A stretch of 64,000 bases of DNA from Notamacropus eugenii (Eukaryota; Chordata; Mammalia; Diprotodontia; Macropodidae), in the NCBI RefSeq assembly GCF_028372415.1, contig NC_092872.1:392358853-392422852 (forward strand), in the 5' to 3' direction. The position numbers were made by a program, and so were the translations under genes. Below are positions 23,176 to 35,305 of the stretch, one piece after another. The notes below the pieces were generated by a model that had not been told where the DNA came from, made no database searches, and saw only the letters and a program-made list of their open reading frames with translations. Position 1 is the first letter of the stretch; each line of letters opens with the position of its first letter.

Positions 23176-25483
23176 TGGTATTATGGTTTTTCATCTACTC
23201 TGCTATCGACTTCTATTTTATGTGAGAGTTCACCCCATTCACATTCAGAGTTCTGATTACTAACTGTGACTTTCTCTTCATCATCTCTCCCCCACAAACA
23301 GATGCATTTTAATTCTTTTCTCTCTCCTTATACCGTATCCGTCCTCATTAGGCTTTTGTTTCTGACCACCACCTACTTAAATCTGCTGTCTTTTCTCTCA
23401 GCCCTCCTCATTTTCTTTCCCCTTTCTCCTCCTACTTTCTAAAGGTTAACAACCATTTCTTATCACTAACTGTGTATGCTTTTACCTCCTTCAGTCATGT
23501 CTGATGAAGTTGAGGTTTCTTTCTTTCTTTCCCTCTACTGTAACAGGTCTTTGAGCTTCTTCATGTGATGCAATTTAACCTTTTCTGCCCCCTCCTTTCC
23601 TCTTCTTCCAGTACATTACTTTTTTCCCACCCCTTAATTTAATTTTCATCATCACATCAAAGTCAACTTATACCCATACCCTTTGTCTATATATACCCCT
23701 TCGAAATGTCATAATAAAGATGCACTTCTCAAGCGTCACAAACTTCAAATACTTATATTGGGATATAAACATATTAACCTTATTGAATAACATCTTTTTT
23801 CCATGTTTACCTTTTTATACTTCTTTTGATTCTTGTATTTGAAGGTGTTATTTTCTGTTCAATTCTGCTTTTTATCAGGAGTAATTTAAAGTTCCCTGTG
23901 TTTTGAATACATGCTTCTCTTCCTCTGAAAATTTTTGCTCAGTTTTGCTGGGTAGTTGATTCTTGGAAGTAACCCAAGCTTTTCTGGCTTTCAGGATATC
24001 ATATTCCAAGCACTCAGATCCTTTAATGTAGAAGTAGATAAATCCTGCACATTCTTTTCTGTGATTTTTCCTTTCTTTCTGGATGCCTCTAGCATTTTCT
24101 ACTTGACCTGGTAATTCTGGAAATTGGCTACCATATTATTAGAGTTTTGATTTGGGTATTTCTTTTAGAAGGTGATAAGTGAATTCTTTCCATGACTATT
24201 TTATCCTCTAATTCTAAGACCTCATGGCAATTTTCCTTGAGAATTTCTTGAAAGTGGCTGTCCAGGATGATTTTTTGATCCTGACGTTTAGGTACACTAA
24301 AGTCTTTAATTAATCTCTTGTATTCATTTTTTTTTCAGATCAGTGGTTTTTCCAGTGACATGTTAAATTTTCTGCTTTTATTCTTTTGATTTGTTTCATT
24401 TATTCATGTTGTCTCATAGAATCATAAATTTCCACCTGTTCAATTCTATTTTTTAAGGAAATGTTTTCTTCAGTTAGCTTTTGTACCTCTTTTACCATTT
24501 GGCCATTTTTACTTTTTGAGGAGTTTTTTTTTTCAGTCAATTTTTGTTCTTCCTTTCCCAAGCTGTTGACCTCTCTTGCATACCTCTTATTTCTTTCCAA
24601 TTTTTTCTTCTATCTCTCTTATTTAACTTTTAAAATCCTTCCTGAGCTCCTCCAAGAAAGCTTTTTGGGATTAAGAACAATTCATATTCCTCTTTGATGT
24701 TTTGGATGTAGATGTATTGATGGTGTTGTCTGAGTTCGTGCTCTTATCTTCCTTGACACCATAGTAGTTTATTTTTTTATTTTTACTCAGCTTGTTTTTC
24801 TCTTTCCTAACTTTTAAAGTTGAACTCACCTGATGAAACACTGGGGCAATGTCCCAACCTTCTTATGCTGGTGACCAGTGGCCTGTTAATTGATTTTTTT
24901 TTTTTTTATGCTGGGGCGTCAGCTGCGGGCAACGCGAGATCATAGAGGTCTGGCAACTTACCTGGTGCTGAGCTGGTGTCCTAGTGTTATTTTGTAGCAT
25001 TTACTGAGGCCAGGTGGAGTTTTTCTTCATTCTCCTGGGTTTACACTGAAGTATGTTAAGGTCTGGCCTTTCTGGAAGAAACCAGCGTCCCCTAGGCTGA
25101 TCTGAAGCATGTGGTGATTCTCTGAGCTGAAGTCTGCTGATACCTTGACTATTTTAATGCACATGGAGTGGGGAGGGTCCTAGTGTGGCATTTATTGCTG
25201 CACTGGGCATCTGGAGCGCTCACTGGTGTTGATGAGGTGGAACTTTCTGCTGACTTACTTGAGACACTTCCTGTCCTGGAATGCACTCCCCTATTACCTG
25301 AGTGAGATGGAGCTTTCTTGCCAATCTTCCTAATTTCCTGGGCTAAATGGCTGCTCCACACCATTTTTCCACTGGCTCCAGTGTTTTGAGATTTCTCCTG
25401 TTGAGCTATTTTCTGGTTGTTCAGAAGTCAATAAAGAAAAGTGATTGTGATTTAATGCTTACGCTGCCATCTTGGCTCTTTGA
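23176..25483 (-). mobile_element. L1, 5' portion of copy split by HAL1 (5'UTR, ORF1, start of ORF2)
   Basis: Continues the antisense L1 after the nested insertion. The ORF2 N-terminal end is near 23190-23270 (antisense of VNGVNSHIK-like codons). A pyrimidine-rich (minus-strand purine-rich) inter-ORF spacer of roughly 550 bases follows, then ORF1 from about 23830 to 24800, with the coiled coil open at 24600-24400. The 5'UTR ends with antisense 'GAGCCAAGATGGCAGC' at about 25480, so the 5' end is intact while the 3' end of the copy (beyond 16735) is lost. Confidence 0.85.
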
Positions 25484-28400
25484 AGTCAATAATACCCTTC
25501 CAAGAGTTTTGTAAGAACTAGGTCCCTGGATATTCATTTATGAATGAAGTTACTATCTTTATGCTTTAAAATAATAAGGCCTTAGCCCCATTTTGAATCA
25601 GAGTATTGGACAAGTTTTTAGTTAGTTTTCAAGATTTATTGTAGATACTCATTCCAAGAAAACCAGTCAAGAGACAAATACTCACAACAAAGTAAAGTAT
25701 TTCAACAGTGATTTGAGATATATAAAATATTTCATCTGCCTAACATTGACATAACAAGTATTGTCTCACAGTACTTAAACAATTTGCTTATATTTTCATA
25801 GTCTTTAGGAATAGACTCAAGTACTCCACTAATCTGCTTCCTTATATAAATAGGAGAATATAAATGAATGGATGAAAGCATATGTATTTATTGTTCACTA
25901 TAAACAAAGTACTAAGGTTTGAATTTTTCAACATGGCTTAATTTTTATAATTTTCTATTAAGACAGTGCCTCATAAACATCACACATAATTTTTCATTGA
26001 AAATTGCTAACGCTGTCTCAAGTTGACATTGGGGGAAAGGTTGAGCTAAATTAACCCTTTTCACTGCTAATCAATCACTTAGTATTTCAGTACCTATCAT
26101 CCTTAAAACAAAATGGAGGGTGCATAAAAATGCAAGTTGGAAATTCAGTGTTCCAACTTCTGACTTTTCCTTCCACCATTTTTAAAATGTGTCAAAGCTT
26201 GCCCTAATCATGTGCATGCTAATATTTGAGAAAGTGCAACATCACACTCTTACTTACACTACTAGAGAAAATATCTCTTTCCAAATGCAACTCATTCCAA
26301 AAGCCTTACATCCACTGGCACTGAGATCATGTTGGGAGGATCAGAAATTCCTCCTTCCCCCTCAAAAAAAAAAAAACATTATTAACCATTCAGAGAAGGA
26401 TTTGTTTGATTAATGAAATTCTGAAACTACTACATTGAATTATATCTACCTATAGCACTCCTCTGGGAGTCTTACACCAATTCTGTAAAAAAAACAAATA
26501 TACCTTTGAAAAATGTCCCCTTACTTTTGAATGTTGCTATCCAATTATTTTTATTTTCTGATTAAATATCAGAATATGGTTTCTATGAGTCAAGTATAGA
26601 GTGAGATAGTTGTGCTAAATATGTGCATATAAAGTAGGACATTTCTTTAATGAATATTTTCAGGGGTTGGATAGTGAAGATAATTTCAATAATGTATATA
26701 ATTAAAAATTTGTTGGCACTCTTTATCTACGACTCTGTACAAAGATCTTTACCTTTTCAATATATTTTCAGAATTCTTAAAATTATTTTGCTTCTTTTAT
26801 ATGCATATTTTGCTCCTAAATGCATATATAAATCAGTGTTATAAACTGAAACTTATGATAACTAATTTTCATTTGTCGAATGCTTTGAATTTATAATGCA
26901 TCACAGTCTGTTTTCTTCACTAATTCTCATAATTATTGTTATTAGTATTTAACAGATGAACAACTAAGCCTCTGAGTGATACAGATAGTGAGTGAGTAAA
27001 ACAGGCAAAACTCACACTCAGAATGTTTTTATCATTTTCCCATAATACCTTATTACCTCTCTCACTGACTTCAATTGCAATTTCCAAAGTGTTTCTTTTG
27101 CTTTGCTGAGTGATATTTTTTCCAATAGCTCCTATGTAACAATCTATAAGTTGCAAATGTTAAATAAATACAGAATGATGTAGTGGATAGAGTGGCAATA
27201 TTGAAGTCAGAAATACTGGGATCCTAGTCCTACCTCTGACACAGACTAGCTCTATGATTTTTGGCAAATCACTTAATCTCTCTCTACTCTAGACTATAAT
27301 TTGTAGATAAGGTGTTAACTTAGAGTGGTAGGGGAAATTTCTTCATTTGGAAATTCCCTATCCTAATGAAACCAGAAGTCAAGTTCCTATCTATCTTCCT
27401 AAATGTAATATCTGAGATAAGGATTTTAAGAAATCTTTATCCATCAAATTATTATAAAGTGAAATTCAGTGAATCATTGATGAATTATATGTTGAGTGTC
27501 ACTGAAGGCATGTAGCAGCTACTGAATAAATGTTTAATGATTAAATAACTCCCTATCACTGTAATGAATCCTAAGACATAGAAAAGACATGACTGATAAA
27601 ATATTATGCCCTTCCAGAGGAAGTTCTTCATTTAGACACTCAAAACATTCATATATCAAACACCAAAAATGTAGAATATATACCAAATTGACAAATATGG
27701 TGGCATAATCAATGTGAGTCTTTCAATTCTATTTGAGAAGAATGCATTAATATCCAAATTATAAACAATATGGTTGTACAATGTTTGTTAATTGAAAACA
27801 GTTTTATATTTTGTGAAATGAATAATCATCCCACAATTCAGGTATTTAGCAAGTTAATTCTTTCCTTTCTTTGGAATGATCTATTTATATTTACCTCTTG
27901 TGAGAGCTGGCAAGTGTTAAACATGTAACGACTTAATCTGGTTTAATCCTACTTTATGTTCTCTAAAATGCATTCAATTTATATACAATACGGCTTTCCT
28001 TTTGTTTATTTTTCTCAATAATAAATTACGTTTGCTCTGTACCCACAAATATCTCAGCTACAAAAATGTCAGATTTTTTGTTTTATATCTACAAACATTG
28101 TTTTTACAAAGTATATAACATTGCAAAGGTTTAATAAATACTTGATGAATAATTGTTTTTTTCTGATTTCAATTGTGGTAGCTTTTCTTCATTTGACACA
28201 GCTAAAAATGTAAAGCATTCTAATTTATATTTCTATGTAGGAGTCTTTTCTCTGAAATACAGACTTATTTCATGGCAAAGCTACAGTTTTCATACTTCAT
28301 TATATATAAGTTAAGTTCAACTAAGTTTTTTATTAATTACAAGGCAGTTCTCTATGTTTTCATGACTTTGGTTATCATTACACAATACCTTTCTAAATTT

Positions 28401-28500
28401 TGATGGTTCTCCTTCTATGTGAATGACTATTTTTTTTTCTTAGTCTTCTTGGATGGATCTTCATCTAAGTTTTATGCACTAACTGTAAGTTTCCCTCAAG
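25484..28500. other. Unique AT-rich DNA, no gene seen
   Basis: About 3 kb without a convincing coding frame. Only short chance frames occur (for example at 26189-26413 and 26650-26844), with no family resemblance. It holds the SINE listed at 27172 and a possible MIR trace near 26920-27010. Confidence 0.6.
27172..27400 (+). mobile_element. tRNA-derived SINE (MIR/MON1 type)
   Basis: Contains 'GATGTAGTGGATAGAGT' (MON1-like head with decayed A box), 'CTACCTCTGACACAGACTAG', 'GGCAAATCACTTAATCTCTC' and the following 'TTTGGAAATTCCCTATCCTA'. This is the order of the marsupial core-SINE relatives of MIR. Old and non-mobile. Confidence 0.7.
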
Positions 28501-28504
28501 GCTA

Positions 28505-28782
28505 TTTCTTGAATTCTCTTCCCTTTTCCCTCTATACTGTTTCACTTTGTAATCACATCAGCTTTCATTAATTTAATTATCATCCTCCATTCCATAATCC
28601 TCTTATTCAGCCTTAATCTCTCTGTAGACTGCCAGGTTAGCATCTTTAATTTCTCATTGGATATCTCAAAGTGAATGTTCTATAGCCACCTTAAATGTAA
28701 TATGCCCAAAATTTAACTATCTCCACTTCCACCTCCATTTTTCCCTCTTCTTAACTTCCTTATTATTATTAAGAGCACCACG
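28505..28782 (+). mobile_element. L2 (LINE-2), 5' part of interrupted copy
   Basis: Plus-strand L2 blocks 'TTAATTTAATTATCATCCTCC' and 'GGATATCTCAAAGTGAATG' then 'AATATGCCCAAAATTTAAC', diverged from the copy at 3.8 kb. It breaks at 28782 where the LTR-like insertion starts and resumes at 29441 with 'CCATCATCTTGCAAATCC', the next part of L2. Confidence 0.7.
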
Positions 28783-29440
28783 TGTCAGTAAGCACCCCAA
28801 CATACACAGGGGAGCCTATTGTCACAGGTTCTTAGATCTGTATTCATAAAAGGAAAGGCAACTTTTGAGGGGTTAGCAATAACTTTAATCAAGCACGTAT
28901 ATCATTCCTTTAATCAAGAATATATATCATTCACCTAGTTCACGTGAGTCAGCACTCTGAACTTCAGAGAAAATGCAGAGAAATCAAAGATCAGCAGACA
29001 TGGCTTCCTCTATCTGACCATAATAAATACATACATCACACTTCAACAGACAAGTTCAACTCTCTGGTCATAGTTACCAGAAAGGCAATCACCAAAATCT
29101 GGGTTTTCCAAGCCAGAGAACTCCTTAGATGCTTCCCAGAGTCTTCATCTGGCCAAACAAATGCTTCAAGTCAGTAAACCCCAAAGTAAAACATCAACCT
29201 CAGAGTATTTAAACACTTTTGAGAGCCAGACGGCATGACCTTCTGACTCAGTGCCTCAATAGAAAAAACAAAAGGTACCTGGGACCCTCCTACAAAACAA
29301 CTCCCTTAATCAAACTTCCCTCAAAGGGCAGGCACAACAGTGGCTAGGAAAGATTCTCCTTAATCATATTATCATAGGCATTATACCTCTTGGTATAAAC
29401 AAAAACAGTAAAATGATCCTACTTTTCTTGACCTCAGACA
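28783..29440 (-). mobile_element. Probable solo LTR inside L2
   Basis: A 658-base block that interrupts L2 between its '..GCACCAC' and 'CCATC..' positions and has TG...CA ends on both strands. On the minus strand a TTTAAATACT motif (about 29210) could be a TATA element, and ATTAAA occurs twice near the distal end. It has no internal retroviral sequence. The flanking bases (CCACG / CCATC) may be a decayed 5-base duplication. No family name can be given. Confidence 0.55.
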
Positions 29441-30290
29441 CCATCATCTTGCAAATCCGTAAGGAACACAACTTATGTCTTATCCCTGATTCTTCAGTGT
29501 CTGAGAACTCACATCCAATATGTTTCGAAGTATGTTTGATTTTACTTACATAATATATCTCCTCAAGTTTTTCTTTTCTCTGACACTGACACTATGATGG
29601 TTCAGGACCTTATTATTTCATGCTTAAATACTGCAACACCAGAAGTCCTGCTTCAGATCTTTTTTAGCATTAATCTATACTCCATTTAGTTGTCAAATCT
29701 TCATAAAACATACATCTGAATATATTACTAGTCTAGCCAATAACCACTATGACTCCTAGTTAACTCAAAGATGAAATATAAAATCCTGTCTGGCATTTCA
29801 ATTACTTTATTACTGGACTTGCCCTATCTTTCCACTCTCTATGCTGTTTCATTCATATGTCACACTCCAATCTCCCTTTTCTCTGCATCTTAAACTTTTC
29901 ACAAACCCTAGAATGTCTTTCCTCCTCCTCTCTGCATCCTAGCTACCCTGGTTTCCCTTAGGTTTCAACTAAAAACACATCTTATTCAAGAATACTTTCC
30001 TGATTCCCCTTAACATCAGTATCTCCCATTTAAGTTTGCTATCCATTAAAATATGTGCAAATTTGTGTTTATGCGTGTCTGTGTTTATACACATATATTT
30101 ACATATATGCATATACATATATAATTTTAAAGGGTTGTTTTCATATACATCTGTACTCATATATGTGTGTGTATGTATAATTTGTACATAGCTGTATTTA
30201 TGTTGTCTTCCCCAAAAGATAAATACACCTCCCTTTTCTTTCTAGATACAATGCTTGAAACAGATCAAGTACTTCATAAATGATTCTTTA
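29441..30290 (+). mobile_element. L2 (LINE-2), 3' part of interrupted copy
   Basis: L2 continues: 'CTTATTATTTCATGCTTAAA', 'CTAGCCAATAACCACTATG', 'CAAAGATGAAATATAAAATCC', 'CACACTCCAATCTCCC'. A decayed 3' end with 'AAGTACTTCATAAATGATTC' follows, equivalent to the usual AGTGCTTAATAAATG terminus. The HAL1 target site is in this tail. Confidence 0.75.
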
Positions 30291-30304
30291 TAAAAATGAT
30301 TTTT

Positions 30305-32044
30305 GGGAAGATGATGAAGTAGAAAGATGCATATAGTCTAGCACTTCCCACACAGCTCACAAAACACTTGCAAAAATGACTCTCAACAAATTCTAGAGCA
30401 GCAGAAGCCACAGAATGACAAAGTGAAAAAGATTTTCAGCCAAAGGTAACCTGGAAGGCTGACAGGAAAGATCAATCCCACGGGATGCTAAGCAGAGTGG
30501 AGCCCAGCCCTGGAAGCCTGTGTGGCATGAGGAGGAACAGGACCAGAATGGGCCTCCAGGGCAGAATCCTACAGGACCAGCAGGGAGGTCCCAGATTCCC
30601 CATCCACAAGTGACAAAAAAGCTTCAAAGGTCAGCATGGGAGGGCTTTCCCAGCTGGGCAGGAGGGAAGAAGGGTCGTGCTGCCCTCAGGTGGTAGCAGA
30701 GGCAGCAGCAGCAGCAGCAGTGGGCAGTGGGCAGCTCTGGTGGCCAGTGGAAGCAGCCTGACTCCATTGGCTAGGTAGCTCAACTTAAGGCCTCTGGGGG
30801 AATTGAGCAGCTGATATGAATCTCAGCCCTGAACAAGGCCCTGGGGGGAGGATGAGCACGAGGACTCTCCTCTTAACAAAGGATTCAGGAGTTAAGTAAT
30901 TGGTTGGGAAAATGCCCAAAAAAGGGAAAAAAATAAGACTACAGAAGGTTACTTTCTTGGTGAACAGGTATCTCCTTCCATCCTTTTAGATGAGGAAGAA
31001 CAATGCATACTGTCAGAGGAAGTCAAGGCTTCTGCCTCCAGTACCTCCAAAACGAATATGAAATGGGCTCAGGTCATAAAAGAGCTTGAAAAGCAAGTCA
31101 GCAGCTTGCTAAAGGAGACCCAAACAAATGCTGAGTTAAAAATAGGCTAACTCAATTGGAAAAAGAAGTTCAGAAAGGAAATCAGGAGAAGAAGGCTTTA
31201 TAAAGCAAAAGTAGCCAAACAGAAAAGGAGGTTCAAAAACTCATTGAACAAAATGGTTGTTTAAAAATGAGAGAGGTGTTCAGGGAAGCTAATGACTATC
31301 CAATAAACCAAGAAGTTACAAAATAAAAGCAAGAGATTGAAAAAATAAAGATAATGTGAAACATCTCATTGGAAAAATAACTGACCTGGGAAATAGGTCC
31401 ATGAGATATAATTTAAAAATTATGGGACTACCTGAAAGCCATGATCAAAAAAAGAATCTAGACATTATCTTTCAAGAAATTATCAAGGGAAATTGCCTAA
31501 TATTCTAGAACCAGAGGGCAAAATAAATATTGAAGGAATCCACCAATCACCTCCTGAAAGAGACTCAAACAGAGAAACTCCTAGGAATATTGTGACTAAA
31601 TTTCAGAGTCACAGGTCAAGGAGAAAATATTTCAAACAACTAGAAAGAATCAATTTGAATATTGTGGAAATACAGTCAGGATAACACAGAATCTGGTAGC
31701 TTCTACATTAAGGAATCGAAGGTCTTGGAATAGGATATCCCAGAAGTCAAAGCAACTGGGATTAAAACCAAGCAAACCACCTACCCAGCAAAACTGAATA
31801 TAATCCTTCAGGGGAAAAAATGGTCATTCAATGAAATAGAGGACTTTCAAGCATTCTTCATGAAAAGACCCAAACTGATTAGAAAATTTGACTTTCAAAC
31901 ACAATAATCAAGAGAAGAATGAAAAGGTAAACAGGACAGAAAAATCATAAGGGACTTTCTAAAGTTGAACTGTTTACATTCCCAAATGGATAGATAATAT
32001 TTGTAGTTCTTAAGACTTTTCTCAGTATTTGGGTATGTAGAGGG

Positions 32045-32105
<61 letters not shown>

Positions 32106-32966
32106 ACACACACGTAGACAGAGAGTAAAGGCTGAGTTGAATCAGAAGAGATGATGTCCATAAAAAAAAAAAATAAAATTAAGTGGTGAGAGAGGAAAAT
32201 ATTGTGAGGAGAAAGGGAGAAATGAAATGGGGCAAACTATCACTCCTAAAAGGGATAAGAAAAATCTTTTTCAATGGAGGAGAAAGGGAAGAGGTAGGAG
32301 GGGAAAACTGAAGCTTACTCTCTTCACATATGGCTTAAGGAGGGAATAAAATCCTCACTACATTTGGTATGAAAATCTATAATACGCTATAGGAAAGTAG
32401 GGGAGAAGAGGACAAGTGGGGTGAGGGGGGTGACAGAAGGGAGGGCAAATGGGAGAAGGGAGTAACTAGAAGTAAACAATTTTGGGAAAGGACAGAGTCA
32501 AATGAGAGAATAGAAAAAAGGGGGAGACAGGGTAGGCTGGAAGGCAATATAGTTAGTCTTACACAATATGACTATTATAGAAGTCTTTTGCAAAATGACT
32601 CATCTATATCCTGCATCAAATTGCTTACCTTCTCAGTGGGGATGGGTGGGGAGGGAGGGAGGGAGAGAAGTTGGAATTCAAAGTATTAGAAAAGAATGTT
32701 AAGAATTGTTATTGCATATAACTGGAAAATAAGAAGTACAGGTAATGGGATATAGAAATTTATCTTGCCCTACAAGAAAAGAGAGAAGATGGGGATAAGG
32801 GAAGGGTGTGGTGTGATAGAAGGGAAAGCACATTGAGGGAAGAAGGAATCAGAATGCAAGATGTTATGGGGTGGAGGGAGGGGAGAGATGGAGAGAAAAA
32901 TTGGAACTCAAAATTTTGTGGAAACGATTCTCAAAATCTAAAACAAATAAAACTATTAAAAAAGAA
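30305..32966 (+). mobile_element. HAL1, near full length
   Basis: Starts 'GGGAAGATGATGAAGTAG', then a 5'UTR with a short CAG run (30702-30720). ORF1 begins at ATG 30912 (MPKK...) and its C-terminal part is open at 31493-31684 (PNILEPEGKINIEGIHQSPPER). A 3'UTR with a CA microsatellite (32050-32113) follows, ending 'TCAAAATTTTGTGGAAACG' and an A-rich tail. There is no ORF2. Nearly identical flanks AAAAATGATTTTT (30292-30304) and AAAAATAGATTTTT (32967-32980) are its target duplication. ORF1 is broken by frame changes soon after the start. Confidence 0.88.
32050..32113. repeat. (CA)n microsatellite in HAL1 3'UTR
   Basis: About 30 CA units following the HAL1 3'UTR block 'TCAGTATTTGGGTATGTAG'. Confidence 0.97.
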
Positions 32967-32980
32967 AAAAATAGATTTTT

Positions 32981-33625
32981 AGACTTAAATTGGGAATAGA
33001 AAGAAAAAAAAAGATAAATATCCTTGCCCAGAAGGAGTTTACATTCTACTTGTGGGGATAATAAATTAAGATGTTTATATGTGGGAGAGGAAAAAAATAA
33101 TCTTCACATTATCAACAAACTTTTTGAATGATAAATTATTTGATTCATACCTCAGTGTTATCATGTGCTTCTTAATAAGAGGACAGATCCATAATACCTT
33201 TCTTGTACTGTTGAACTTGAGATCAGGAAGCTCCAATTTCAAATCTTGCCTCTAGAGTTTGTTAACCTATGTGACCTTTTGAGCCCTAGGAAAATTCTCT
33301 AAAATGATCTGCTAAGTCATAGAAATTTCCTATCTGGAAATAAGTGAATATGTTTAACATGTGATGTGGGTGTACATATATAAACGCATACATATATATC
33401 ACTATATTACATGTAAAACACTACTTATAAATTACATTAAGCTTATTTAGCACAGACTATCACTAAAATGTATTTATTGTGTGTATTCCTTTCCCATACT
33501 TCTTCCACTTAAACAAACTCATATTTGTATTGAGCATCCATTATTCACTGATGATGATTCCTAGATTGGCATCCTGAATGTAAAGAAAGTAGATGAAATC
33601 TATTTATTGACTATTTTTTAAAATT
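32981..33625. other. Mostly unique DNA with SINE traces
   Basis: No gene seen. At 33000-33055 'TTGCCCAGAAGGAGTTTACATTC' resembles an old interspersed repeat. At 33205-33350 'TTGAGATCAGGAAG...TTCAAATC...TATGTGACC' resembles a decayed MIR/MON1-type SINE. Confidence 0.5.
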
Positions 33626-35305
33626 TATTTAGTATTTATTTTCCACCAGTTATATGTAAAAACAATTTTTAGCTTTAATTTTTGAAAATTTGAGTTCCAA
33701 ATTTTCTCCTTTCTTCCCTTCCAATCCCACTTCATTGAGAAGGCAAGCAATTCAATAAAGGTAATACATGTACAGTTACATAAAGTATTTTCATACTAGT
33801 CATGTTGTGAAAGAAAATAGACAAAAAAACTTCAAAAACATTAATTTTAAAAGTATACTTCAATCTGTATTCAGAAATCATCAGTTCTTTCTATGTTATG
33901 GATAGCATTTTTCATCATGTCTTTTCAGAGTTGTCATGGCTTTCACGGTCTATTAATTTTTAAATTGTCTCTCCTGTACCTATTTTGAAGGTCAGTTATT
34001 TTTCCAATAAGATATTTCACACTGCCCCCCCCCCCATTTTGATTTTGTTTCATTGTTTCTTGCTTTCTCGCAAACTCATTAGGCTTCATTTGCTCAGTTC
34101 TAATTTTAAGGTATTATTTTCTCCAGTTAGCTTTTGTACCTCCTTTTACATCAGGTCAGTTCTACTTTTTAAGAATTTTTTTTCTTTAGTGAATTTTTGT
34201 GCCTCTTTTTTCCAGTTGGGCTATTTTGCTTTCTAAGACACTCTTCTCTTCATAGGCTTTTTGTACCTCCTTTAACATTTGACCTCCTATGTTTTCAAGT
34301 TATTTTTATCAATCTTTATGAACTAGTTGACCCATTTTACATGATTTTCTTGAATCACTCATTTCTTTTCCCATTTTTCCCCTACTTCTTTTACTTGATT
34401 TTCAAATTCTTTATTGAATTCTTCCATGGTGCGAGACTAATTCATATTTTGCTTGAAGGCTTTGAAAATAGGAACTTTGACTTTATGATCTTCTTCTGAG
34501 TATATTTTGATTTCCCTTTTCACTCCCATAGTATGAGTCTATGGTCAGATTTTTTTTCCTGGTTTTTTTTTTTTTCTGATTTTCCTAGTCTATTTCTTGA
34601 TTTTTAACTCTGTATTAAGCTGTGGTTCTACTTCCAGGGTTGAGGGCACAGTGTTTCAAGCTTCAGGACTTTTATGCAGCTGTTTTAAGTCATACTTCTA
34701 GGGACTTTTAAGGTTTTATTTCTTCCCAGATAGTATGATCTAAGGAGAGGTGTGTTAATTATTCTCCTGTCCTGTACTCGAGTCTGTGAGAGACTGCAAG
34801 CACTCTTTTCTGCTTTGGAACTATGATGTGGGTCCCCACTCTGCTGAGATTGCAAGTTCTGGTGTGCTAGTACTCCTGCTTGCTCTTGGACTTCTACCTA
34901 CGACTGTGACCCAGATTTGAGTATTGGCAAATCAGCAGAATCTTACCTCAGTACAAGCAAAGACCTGTTGTTCCACCCCCTCACCATCTGTGGACTGAGG
35001 GCTCTGGAAGTAGTTGCTGCTGCTGCTAATTCAGTGGCTCTTAAGACCTGCTCGTAGTTTTCTGGGTCTATTTCTGTGCTGTCTCAGCCTGTGCTTTACT
35101 GTGCTCCACTCTCAACCAGGTGTGACAGACCTTTGCTTCTGACCTTCTAAGTTGGCTTTGACCAGAAAATTATTTCAATCTCTCCTTTTGTGGCTTCTAC
35201 TACTTGAGGCATTGCTTTATGCTATTATTTAAAGATGTTCAGAGGGATTTGAGGGAGAGCTCAAGCAAGTTGTTGTCTTTTCTCTACCATCTTGCTTACC
35301 AATTA
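33626..35305 (-). mobile_element. Shortened L1/HAL1 (5'UTR, ORF1 part, 3'UTR)
   Basis: On the minus strand the element starts with 'GTAAGCAAGATGGTAGAG' at 35305. It has a 5'UTR to about 34600 and ORF1 coiled-coil sequence to about 33940, then passes directly into 3'UTR (33910-33626). It lacks ORF2 and part of ORF1, so it is an internally deleted L1 or a HAL1. A C12 run (34026-34037) is an unusual homopolymer inside ORF1. Confidence 0.75.

Noticed and set aside
33626-35305. Assignment of this element firmly to HAL1
   Set aside because: It lacks ORF2 but also part of ORF1, so an internally deleted L1 is equally possible; left as L1/HAL1.
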